Shown here piece by piece: positions 1 to 8,945 of a stretch of 64,000 bases of DNA. A model generated the notes under the pieces. The model made no database searches. It saw only the letters and a program-made list of their open reading frames with translations, and was not told the DNA's origin. The translations under genes were made by a program, and so were the position numbers. The number at the start of each line of letters is the position of its first letter. Positions within the stretch are counted from its first letter, which is position 1. The stretch is taken from contig OY856409.1 in the NCBI GenBank assembly GCA_963693085.1, forward strand, positions 1,532,288,472 through 1,532,352,471, written 5' to 3'. The stretch comes from Alisma plantago-aquatica. Its lineage: Eukaryota > Streptophyta > Magnoliopsida > Alismatales > Alismataceae.

Positions 1-855
1 GAAACATTGCAAGAAAAATCACCTCAATCGAACATCCGAGGTGAAAGTTATAACATTCTTAAGAACTAGGGTTTGGTTTTGCAATTTTCCCAATAATATA
101 TCCATTTATGTGGGTCGGCTACCCCTCTTCTCCTTTATCTGTTTCCGATAGAACAGAAAAATGCAGAGCAGCGCCTAACGCCCGGTCATCCGCGATCAGG
201 GGGGCGATTTCCCGGCCCTGGGCTCCGATCCAGCAGGGTGCCACTCCCCTCCTTCTTCTACCTTCTTCCTTCCTCTTTTCTCTCCCCTATCCACGGCCAC
301 GACCAGCAGGCGGCGCCCCAAGTAGGTGGCCGACCTGCAGCTGGAGCTGCACACAGCAGCGCCCAGGGGACTCACTTGGCGCGGCCAGCACCTTAGAAAT
401 GCCGCCTTGACTTTGTCTTGGTGGTCCATGTCCAAATCCGCAGCCTCAGCAGCGATTAGCACCCAGCCAACCCTCCCCTCTTCAACCTGTATGTGAGAAG
501 AACGACTGCTTGAAACAGTAGGTTCGAGCCAGGGGCAATTTGCCCGGGAAACACCACGAGAACGATACCAATGAGTTCGGTCAAGGGCCCTGAACACGAA
601 TCCGTGGAAAACTAGCCACGAGTAGCGACGAATCAGCTGAGCGTGTGAACCTGTGCGTGAAGGTGCTGCTGTTTGCAGCCGGATGACCGACTAGGATCAA
701 CCTGGGCATAAGAAGCATTAAGGATAGGTAATTCTGACTTCGACTTAAGGTCCAAATCATGAATATATAGCCTTAGCTAGACCTAGTTTTTGAATAAGTT
801 AAATCTTGGATTCGTGCATGATGTTACTGTTCTATTGCAGGGTCAGCATTCCGAT

Positions 856-1029
856 CGGCCGAATTTGGTAAGATTCGGCCGAGTTTCCTTTATAAGGAAA
901 TCGAACAGGGTTCCAATCGGCCGAGATTGTAGACTGATCGACCGAGTTGTCAGCCGATCGGCCGAGTTTCCTAGAGTGGATCGGCCGAGTTTCCGGCCAA
1001 TCGGCCGAATTCCCAGATTGGTCGGCCGA
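856..1029 (+). promoter_or_regulatory. Phased CGGCCGA half-site array in gypsy A 5' LTR
   Basis: The heptamer CGGCCGA (one CGACCGA variant) starts at 856, 876, 918, 939, 959, 982, 1002 and 1023. The steps are 20, 42, 21, 20, 23, 20 and 21 bp, i.e. about two helical turns with one slot skipped. Usual context is GATCGGCCGAGTTTCC. The same array recurs in the 3' LTR at about 18106-18279. Binding-site function is inferred from phasing and repetition only. Confidence 0.6.
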
Positions 1030-1524
1030 GTTCTAGAATTGTGAGTAGTAGTTCATTTAGAAATCAATATTTAACTCAATTTAAATGTGTAATTGCTTCT
1101 GTATCAATTGATATAACTTCTAAACAGTGTAGTACATACAATAGTGTATGTTAGATTCATTGGAAATGAATTACTTAATATGCTTTGTGAAAATGATAAA
1201 TTTCCTGTATTATAGTTGCAATGTATTTGCTGATTTAAAAAAAATAGATGTTTAGCATCGAAAGTGGATAAATGATATTTAATCATGTTTAATGATGATA
1301 AAGGATATATATTTACTTCATGTGTTATTCAGATTGTGCAATATGCCTGAAATGTGATATTCGTGTTTATATGTTTAATTGTTAATCAGTTAATAGACCT
1401 AGATGCCCTAACACCGTAGAACCCCTAAAAGAAGGTCTGTTTCTTAGGGTTGAAACTCGTGTTGCAACATCATCCATTGTTGTGTCACGGACAAACGAGG
1501 AAAGAGAGGCAATGTCCAACATCA

Positions 1525-1599
1525 ATCGTGCTTGTGTCACGATGGCACTGGGAAAAAGAAAACATGGTTATCTAACACCATTCGTGCTTGTGTCACGAA
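1525..1599 (+). repeat. Two small hairpins with conserved loop in LTR A
   Basis: ATCGTG-CTTGTGT-CACGAT (1525-1543) and TTCGTG-CTTGTGT-CACGAA (1581-1599) share a loop. They differ by a compensatory change in the outer base pair. A third, weaker copy lies near 1475. Function unknown; an RNA structure in the LTR transcript is possible. Confidence 0.45.
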
Positions 1600-2502
1600 G
1601 GTAACCCTGTGACTCTCCGCCGGTGTACTCAGGTTTAAGGAGGAGTCTGGTGCACTCAGAGTAGTGCTTTGAGGCCGTAGAGCCTATGTTTCTGGCCGGA
1701 GAGCCAGGGGTCCTGTAGCAGAGCAGGGCTGATGTCAGACTTAGCATTTCCCAGGTGTGTCGCTAAGTCTTGTACGGTGGGGTCGTAGCATGAACTTGCT
1801 GCGGATCTTTATATGCAGAGTACACTGCATATGATTAGGGCATAATAATAAAATGAATAAATAATCATGTAGGTTCACAGTAAATTTATATAACTGTTTA
1901 TCTACCTGAATTACCTGTTGATGATTTAAAATGTGATTATTATCTGTATATTTGTTATGTTATTAGAACTGCCTTGCTTAGTTCTGCATTTATGTTTAAT
2001 TTCAATTTATAAACCTGATGAGTTGTTTAGTGATGGCTAAGTGAAATGCTATTCACTGAGCGAGTAGGCTCATACCTCTACTCAAAACATTTTCAGGTTA
2101 TTAGCAGTAGCAGGAAATCTAAAGGATCGTTTCATCCTAACGCCTAGTCAATAGAAGGTTCGTAGTTAGTTGTTAGAGGTCTCTTAGTCCTTTTCCCTCG
2201 ATCTGTGGGACAAGGTGTGTGAGAGAGAGAGAGAGAATGTGTATTAGATGTAAATTAACTATTATGCTTTATTTATGTCAAACAATGTAAAATGTTGTAG
2301 ACTCTGTTTATATTGCTAGTCAGTTAATAAAGATGCTTCCGCAGTTTGTTTAGTTTCATTTTACAGCATAAAACAGATTATCTTTTCAATCTCATTATAA
2401 TGTTTTAAAAAGTAAAAAGTGGTTGACTTTTGTGTAAATCCCATCCTGTCGCGTCCTAATCTCATGGTTTGTAGTTAATGTGAGATTGGGGTGTGACAAT
2501 TT

Positions 2503-2514
2503 TGGTATCAGAGC
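2503..2514 (+). other. Primer-binding site of gypsy A (initiator Met tRNA type)
   Basis: TGGTATCAGAGC lies 4 bp after the LTR end at 2498. This is the standard plant LTR-retrotransposon PBS complementary to the 3' end of initiator methionine tRNA. It fixes the LTR end and the plus orientation. Confidence 0.92.
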
Positions 2515-2619
2515 TTTGTTTTGAGTACGTAGTTACTCAAGGTCAGGGGACGATAAGAGACCAATAGGATTAAGGTTTAGGAGTCTTTCTTCTATCCATA
2601 ATTTTCTAATAGGAAGTGT

Positions 2620-2634
2620 CACTACTACAGAAAC
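2620..2634 (+). repeat. CACTA left terminal inverted repeat
   Basis: CACTACTACAGAAAC, preceded by target duplication TGT (2617-2619). It is the perfect inverse of 13174-13188. Confidence 0.97.
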
Positions 2635-2644
2635 AACATTTAGT

Positions 2645-3065
2645 GTCGCTTTTCTGGGCGTCGGTTATTTAGGAAAACCGACGCCTATAACATTCAACGT
2701 CGGTCATCTAGGTCATCCGACGTCTGTAGCCAAGACACGGGTACCGCTTTGTATTCAGCGTCGGTTTTTTGGTAAAAAACCGATGCCTAAAACTGCCCGC
2801 GAAATGCAATTTTCGAGCAAAAAAAATATGTCACATACGGCATCGGTTATTTACCACAAACCCGACGCCTATATAAGATGAAAATTTGCGCGAAAATTTA
2901 CAGCTTAGGTGTCGGTTATCCTTAGATAACCGACGCCGATAGTGGTTCCCGCAAATTTATTTAGGGCAAATTTTATCTAATTGGACGTCGGTTTTGTAAT
3001 AGGAACCGACGCTGAAGACTTTAGGCGTCGGTTTTGTTAGATAACCGACACCCTTTACGAACTTA
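2645..3065. repeat. CACTA left subterminal repeats
   Basis: GCGTCGGTTATTTA-like motifs occur in both orientations, mostly as short hairpins: GGCGTCGGTT, about 10 bp of AT-rich loop, then AACCGACGCC. In En/Spm the TNPA protein binds a 12-bp motif repeated in such regions; equivalence here is inferred. Confidence 0.85.
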
Positions 3066-3099
3066 TTAGACGCACGATCGATCGACTTTAGGTCCCCTT

Positions 3100-3470
3100 T
3101 CCTATTTCATTGTCTTCATCGCCCGCGCTTGCTACTGCTCACCGACGCCGCTGCCCGCCACCCTCCGCTACCGTCGCCCGACCCTCCGCTGCTGCTGTTG
3201 CTTGTGCGCCGCCGCCGCTTCCTGCTTCTTCTACTGCCGGTGTCGCCACCGCCTGCCTGCTCCTTCTCCGCCGCCTGCCTGCCCACCGCCGCCTGCCGCT
3301 CCCTGCTCGCCGGTGTCGCTACCGCTACCTGCCTGACTTGTGCCGGTGGTCCTGGAGCTCGCCAGTGTCACCGCCGCCCACCTACTCGACCTACTCGACC
3401 TCGCCCTGCTCGCTTGCCCAGGTACCTCGCCCTGCTGTCGCCCACCTATTCAGTGATTAATGATTGGTAC
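3100..3470 (+). promoter_or_regulatory. GC-rich leader, probable untranslated first exon of the CACTA
   Basis: This is a strongly CG-rich island (CCG, GCC and CTG runs) between subterminal repeats and AT-rich sequence. Two overlapping frames (3110-3460, 3129-3491) encode only low-complexity Pro/Ala/Arg/Leu and look non-coding. A good 5' splice site, CAG|GTACCT, lies at 3421/3422. In maize Spm the equivalent position holds a GC-rich untranslated first exon, the downstream control region targeted by methylation. That parallel is by position and composition only. Confidence 0.5.
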
Positions 3471-4026
3471 TACTGGTTAGTATTACTTTAGTGATTACTT
3501 TAATTCAACAATTCGTAGTTTGTTATTTACAATTACTGATCTGCTTGCCGATTTTCATGATTAGAGATACTGATTAATAGTAAGTATTGATGAATACTTA
3601 GTTAATTACTAATTTGTTGATTAGATATGTATAGAAGTTCCTTATAAATATATTTTTTATATACACATACATGTAGTTTTGTATAAAATACATGATGTAG
3701 TGTGATCTTAAATCCTAGAGTGTACCCCTTTTGTTCTATGATGGTACCTATGGCCCTAAATACATCCATAAGGGTCTATTGTATCCTAAAGAAGATTTAT
3801 TTCTTCCTTCTGCCCTAATTTTTATATGGATCTTAATCTTATATCGCCTACTCATAAATAAGAAAATATCCTCCCTTATGACCACCTTGATGTGTATGTC
3901 CCATATAATGCACATGTTGGACCCTAATGATACAATTTTTTTATGTTGAAAATGAATGTATGTTTCAAGTGTTGAACCTAATGTTGGAAAATGAACAATG
4001 AATTTATGTCCCATATAATCCACATT
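3471..4026. other. AT-rich CACTA spacer
   Basis: AT-rich sequence between the GC-rich leader and the tandem array. The short ORF at 3731-3949 shows no family resemblance. It probably lies in the first intron of the transposase transcript. I see nothing else in it. Confidence 0.5.
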
Positions 4027-5352
4027 GTTCTTTATATTACTTGTACATTGGTATAAATTAGAATGAACAATCACTAAATTATATAATGTTTTTATGGAGT
4101 CCGGCTTCATTGTAGATATCTATTATTGTGTTTGTTGGCCTAGAAACCCGTCCAAAATTTACTCATTAGGAGTAAATCTTGGATAGTCCCCGGTTTGGGA
4201 CTGTTCTTGAACACCTAATCTCACTTAGGATGTAAGTGTATAATGTGTATTGGGTTTTCGAGAAAATTTTGGTAGCATTTCCCCGTTTGTTCTCTAAGTA
4301 CATATGTACTTAGAGAACAGCGGGGAAATGCTGCCGAAATTTTCTTGAAAACCCAATACACATTATACACTTACTAGTGAGATTAGGTGTTCAAGGATGG
4401 GATAGGTGGTACACATTTATTATATATAAGAATGACATCACATGTGTTTGTTGGCCTAGAATGTGAACAATCAATGTTTTTTATATTACTTGTACATTGG
4501 TATAAATTAGAATGAACAATCACTAAATTATATACTGTTTGTATAGAGTCCGGCTTCATTGTAGATATCTATTATTGTGTTTGTTGGCCTAGAAACCCAT
4601 CCAAGATTTACTCATTAGGAGTAAATCTTGGATAGTCCCCGGTTTGGGATTGTTCTTGAACACCTAATCTCACTTAGGATGTAAGTGTATAATGCGTATT
4701 GGGTTTTCGAGAAAATTTTGGCAGCATTTCCCCGTTTGTTCTCTAAGTACATATGTACTTAGAGAACAGCGGGGAAATGCTGCCGAAATTTTCTTGAAAA
4801 CCCAATACACATTATACACTTACTAGTGAGATTAGGTGTTCAAGGATGGGATAGGTGGTACACATTTATTATATATAAGAATGACATCACATGTGTTTGT
4901 TGGCCTAGAATGTGAACAATCATTGTTTTTTATATTACTTGTACATTGGTATAAATTAGAATGAACAATCACCAAATTATATACTGTTTGTATGGAGTCC
5001 GACTTCATTGTAGATATCTATTATTGTGTTTGTTGGCCTAGAAACCCGTCCAAGATTGACTCATTAGGAGTAAATCTTGGATAGTCCCCGGTTTGGGACT
5101 GTTCTTGAACACCTAATCTCACTTAGGATGTAAGTGTATAATGTGTATTGAGTTTTCGAGAAAATTTTGGTAGCATTTCCCCGTTTGTTCTCTAAGTACA
5201 TATGTACTTAGAGAACAGTGGGGAAATGCTGCCGAAATTTTCTTGAAAACCCAATACACATTATACACTTACTAGTGAGATTAGGTGTTCAAGGATGGGA
5301 TAGGTGGTACACATTTATTATATATAAGAATGACATCACATGTGTTTGTTGG
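4027..5352. repeat. 449-bp tandem repeat, about three copies, each with a long inverted repeat
   Basis: The landmark GAGTCCG(G/A)CTTCATTG starts at 4097, 4546 and 4995, an exact 449-bp period. Each unit holds an inverted repeat with arms of about 98 bp centred on TACATATGTA (first centre 4303/4304, arms about 4206-4303 and 4304-4395). The arms include GTGTATAATGTGTATTGGG and its inverse. A shorter partial palindrome of the same centre follows at about 5353-5408. The array lies immediately upstream of the TNP2 start. It may be a foldback element that was tandemly amplified, or a repeated control region. Confidence 0.88.
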
Positions 5353-5471
5353 AATTTCCCCGTTTCTTCTCTAAGTATATATGTACTTAGAGAACAGCGG
5401 GGAAATGTTGCCTAATCTTTTCCTAATATATACTTGTTTCCTAATATATACTTGTTTTCTCTGATCATAGA

Positions 5472-8400
5472 ATGGATAGATCATGGATGTCCATTCGTAA
5501 TCGTTGCACCCCAGAGTTTATATCTGGTCTTGATCAGTTTATTAGATTTGCCGAGGAACATAGGAAAAAACCTACAGATAGGTTCTACTGTCCATGTAGG
5601 CATTGCGGTAACAACTTGAAAGTCAACACTGGTGAGGAAATCAAAAGTCATGTCATGTGCAACGGGATTGTACAAGGCTATACAGAATGGCACTGGCATG
5701 GAGAGATTTCAAAATCGAAACCAGTAGATGTCGATAGCAGTGCTTGGGTGGAAGAAGAAATTGCCTCTGATGACGTAAATGTGAACGAACCAGTTCCAGC
5801 AGACATCGTTGATGCGATGCTGGATAGTTGTAGGGTAGAGCACACTGATCCACCTCCTATCTTTACAAACATTGTGCATGATGCTAAGATACCGTTATAC
5901 ACAGGTTGTGCTAAGTTTACGAAGCTTAGCACTGTCTTGAGATTGTATAAGTTGAAAGCTAACAATAGATGGAGCGACAAAAGCTTCACTTCATTGTTGA
6001 CTTTGTTGAAAGAAATGCTTCCTGAAGGAAACGAGCTTCCAATCTCAACATACCAGGTAAAGAAAATGTTGTGCCCAATGGGAATGGAGGCCAAGAAGAT
6101 ACACGCATGCCCGAATGATTGTGTATTATTTCAAAAGGACTATGTAGATTTGAAAGATTGTCCAAAATGTGGTGCGTCACGGTATAAATTGACGACTTCG
6201 GGGGAGTCCAAAATTGGTTCTCCTGCCAAGGTGTTGTGGTATCTACCTATAATATCACGGTTTCAACGCTTGTTTGCAAATCCGAAAGATGCGAAGAATT
6301 TGAGGTGGCATGCAGATGTTAAGAAAAATAATGATGGGATCCTACGACATGCGTCTGATTCCCCACAGTGGAAGAAGATTGATCTATTGTACCCTAAATT
6401 TGGTGAAGAAGATAGGAATCTAAGACTTGGGCTTTGTACAGATGGGATGAATCCGTACGGGACATTGAGCAGCCAACATAGCACTTGGCCAGTAATGCTT
6501 GTTATATACAATCTTCCTCCCTGGATGTGTATGAAAAATAAGTACGTTATGTTGTCATTGTTGATATCGGGTCCTAAACAACCCGGAAATGATATCGATG
6601 TTTATCTTGAACCTTTGATTGATGACTTAAAGAAACTTTGGGCTGAAGGTGTGATGACCTATGATGCTTCAGCAAGAGAGACATTTCGTTTGCACGCTAT
6701 GTTGTTTTGCACTATTAATGACTTTCCAGCATATGGGAATTTGTCTGGATATAGTGTCAAAGGAGCTAAAGCGTGTCCTATATGTGAAGAAAACACTGAT
6801 TCAATAAGACTAAAACATGGCGGCAAGACTGTATATCTTGGTCATCGAAGGTTTCTTTCAAAATTCCATCCGTATCGTAGGAAGCGCAAAGCATTCAATG
6901 GATGGAATGATGAACGAAGTGCACCTAAACCTATACCAGGGGATGTTGTTTATGAAAGAGTAAAAGACATTGTCAATGAATTTGGTAAGAAATCACAATG
7001 TAGTATGGCCACACGGAGTGACAATTCTTCATTCAAGAAGAAGTCAATATTTTGGGATCTTCCTTATTGGAGTTCTTTGACAGTCAGGCATTGTATCGAT
7101 GTAATGCACGTTGAGAAAAATGTATGTGATAACATCATTGGTACTCTATTAAATATACCAGGTAAGACTAAAGATGGAATAAAATCCAGACTGGACCTAC
7201 GTGAAATGGGAATAAGGTCAGAATTAACAGAATTACGTGAAATGGGTAATAAAAGAACATACTTACCTCCCGCTTGTTACACGTTGTCTAGAAAGGAGAA
7301 GAAAACTTTTTGTGAATGCTTGGTAAATGTTAAGGTGCCACATGGTTACTCATCCAACATCCGTAGATTGGTATCAATGAAAGATCTGAAGTTGATAGGT
7401 CTTAAATCTCATGATTGTCACACTCTAATGCAACAAATATTGCCCGTGGCAATTCGATCTATATTGCCGAAGCATGTAAGGTTTGCAATTACCAGACTTT
7501 GTTTCTTTTTCAACAGTCTATGCAGCAAAGTTATTGACCCTGATACTCTCGATAATTTGCAAAGAGAAGTGGTTGTTACCCTATGTCAGCTTGAGATGTA
7601 TTTCCCTCCTTCGTTCTTTGATATCATGGTACATCTTGTTGTCCACTTGACTAGGGAAGTGAAAATGTTGGGACCAGTTTTCTTGCATTGGATGTATCCC
7701 TTTGAACGATACATGAGCGTTTTTAAAGGTGATGTTCGAAACCGTTATCGGCCTGAAGGGAGTATTATTGAAGGTTATGTGGCGAGAGAGGTTATGGATT
7801 TTTGCAATGACTTTCTCAGTGGTAATGACACTCCTGATAATGACAAGAATATTGAGGAGGGCAAAGGAATTTTGGGATCACGGGTGAAAGTAATCAGCCG
7901 TGAGCAGTTGGAACAAGCTCACTTGTATATTTTACACAATATGGATGAAGTGAGTGTTTATATCAAGGAACATACCAATTTCATAAAGAGACAACATCCT
8001 CGAGCAAGTTCAATGTGGCTTGCTAGAGAGCATAATAAGACTTTTACTAAGTGGTTTGAAGATAAAGTCTTACATCAACTATCTCAAACACCAAATGATA
8101 TTACAGAAACTATCAAATGCCTCGCCTTTAAACCAAAACCGAATGTTATGTCTTATGAAGGGTTTGACATTAATGGATTCACATATTACACAAAGCGCCA
8201 AGATGATAAGAGTGTCGTCCAAAATAGTGGGGTCACTCTTCAAGCGTCGACTATGTACTTTGCAAGTGCAAAGGATAAGAGTCCACGTGAAGCTAAAATG
8301 TCATATTACGGTGTCATTGAGGACATTTGGGAGTTTGACTACATAGATTTCAAAATTCCGCTCTTTAAATGTAATTGGGTTGATAACACCAAAGGAGTTA

Positions 8401-8720
8401 TAGTGGATGAATTGGGTTTCACTTTGGTGAACTTTGAAAAGATTGGCGAGAAGGGTGAACCATTCATATTGGCATCACAGGCGAAACAAATATTCTATAT
8501 CGATGATCCTGCAAATGATAAATGGTCGGTTGTTCTTCATGGTAAAAGACAGTTCATTGAAGATCCTATAGATGAAGAAGAGTACTATGATAAGTATGAT
8601 GACTCCAGTCCATTCTCAGTTGGGTTGCCAACTACACAAAATATTGAAGCTAATGATGACTTATATGTGCGCGGAGATCACAATGAAGGATTGTTAATTG
8701 ATAAAAGATCACAATTTTAG
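5472..8720 (+). CDS. TNP2-type CACTA transposase, intact single-exon ORF
   Basis: This 1082-residue protein is the catalytic transposase that cuts the CACTA ends in the nucleus. Regions resemble, in order, the plant transposase-associated N-terminal domain (about 1-75, with a CPCRHC cysteine/histidine cluster), a zinc-ribbon-like segment (about 200-240, CPNDC...CPKCG), the Transposase_21 core (about 300-560, containing CTDGMNPYG and HCIDVMHVEKNVC), a DUF4218-like segment (about 660-780, around MVHLVVHL) and a DUF4216-like segment (about 900-985). Family names are from memory of such proteins, not a search. The length is typical. The ATG lies one base after a 3' splice acceptor (GATCATAG), so a 5' untranslated exon, probably the GC-rich leader, is expected. 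No stop or frameshift is seen. Confidence 0.95.
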   Translation: MDRSWMSIRNRCTPEFISGLDQFIRFAEEHRKKPTDRFYCPCRHCGNNLKVNTGEEIKSHVMCNGIVQGYTEWHWHGEISKSKPVDVDSSAWVEEEIASDDVNVNEPVPADIVDAMLDSCRVEHTDPPPIFTNIVHDAKIPLYTGCAKFTKLSTVLRLYKLKANNRWSDKSFTSLLTLLKEMLPEGNELPISTYQVKKMLCPMGMEAKKIHACPNDCVLFQKDYVDLKDCPKCGASRYKLTTSGESKIGSPAKVLWYLPIISRFQRLFANPKDAKNLRWHADVKKNNDGILRHASDSPQWKKIDLLYPKFGEEDRNLRLGLCTDGMNPYGTLSSQHSTWPVMLVIYNLPPWMCMKNKYVMLSLLISGPKQPGNDIDVYLEPLIDDLKKLWAEGVMTYDASARETFRLHAMLFCTINDFPAYGNLSGYSVKGAKACPICEENTDSIRLKHGGKTVYLGHRRFLSKFHPYRRKRKAFNGWNDERSAPKPIPGDVVYERVKDIVNEFGKKSQCSMATRSDNSSFKKKSIFWDLPYWSSLTVRHCIDVMHVEKNVCDNIIGTLLNIPGKTKDGIKSRLDLREMGIRSELTELREMGNKRTYLPPACYTLSRKEKKTFCECLVNVKVPHGYSSNIRRLVSMKDLKLIGLKSHDCHTLMQQILPVAIRSILPKHVRFAITRLCFFFNSLCSKVIDPDTLDNLQREVVVTLCQLEMYFPPSFFDIMVHLVVHLTREVKMLGPVFLHWMYPFERYMSVFKGDVRNRYRPEGSIIEGYVAREVMDFCNDFLSGNDTPDNDKNIEEGKGILGSRVKVISREQLEQAHLYILHNMDEVSVYIKEHTNFIKRQHPRASSMWLAREHNKTFTKWFEDKVLHQLSQTPNDITETIKCLAFKPKPNVMSYEGFDINGFTYYTKRQDDKSVVQNSGVTLQASTMYFASAKDKSPREAKMSYYGVIEDIWEFDYIDFKIPLFKCNWVDNTKGVIVDELGFTLVNFEKIGEKGEPFILASQAKQIFYIDDPANDKWSVVLHGKRQFIEDPIDEEEYYDKYDDSSPFSVGLPTTQNIEANDDLYVRGDHNEGLLIDKRSQF

Positions 8721-8731
8721 AGACATGTATG

Positions 8732-8935
8732 TTTATACAAATGCTAAATGTTTTCCTTTTTCTAGTTAATACAAATGCTAAATGTTTGCCTTTTTCTAGT
8801 TAATACAAATGCTAAATGTTTGCCTTTTTCTAGTTAATACAAATGCTAAATGTTTGCCTTTTTCTAGTTAATACAAATGCTAAATGTTTGCCTTTTTCTA
8901 GTTAATAGAAATGCTAAATGTTTGCCTTTTTAATG
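8732..8935 (+). repeat. 34-bp tandem repeat x6 resembling a repeated 3' splice site
   Basis: Six 34-bp copies start at 8732, 8766, 8800, 8834, 8868 and 8902 (the last truncated). Full copies begin TTAATACAAATGC and end TTGCCTTTTTCTAG: a TTAAT branchpoint-like pentamer about 30 nt before a polypyrimidine tract and CTAG. The array lies between the TNP2 stop and the acceptor ending at 8945 that immediately precedes the second gene's ATG. Confidence 0.9.
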
Positions 8936-8945
8936 ACATTTTCAG

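Larger units (their letters stand above)
1..2498 (+). repeat. 5' LTR of gypsy element A (5' truncated by window edge)
   Basis: This is near-identical to 17251-19753 (roughly 2% different by eye, plus small indels). It ends GTGTGACA, immediately before the PBS. Position 108 onward is a GC-rich leader-like stretch; an AATATATCC-like TATA candidate lies just upstream, near 94. A good 3' splice acceptor (TTCTATTGCAG) ends at about 840, just before the CGGCCGA array. A short GA microsatellite lies at 2221-2235. ORFs here (108-410, 196-597, 790-1044) are GC-rich leader frames without family resemblance and are not called as genes. Confidence 0.9.

Noticed and set aside
108..597. ORFs on both strands in the LTR A leader
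   Set aside because: They overlap on opposite strands in a GC-rich leader, recur in both LTRs with frame-changing indels and show no protein-family motif.
3110..3491. Two overlapping Pro/Ala/Arg-rich ORFs in the CACTA leader
   Set aside because: Low-complexity translation of a CG-rich tract with no motif; better explained as untranslated leader.
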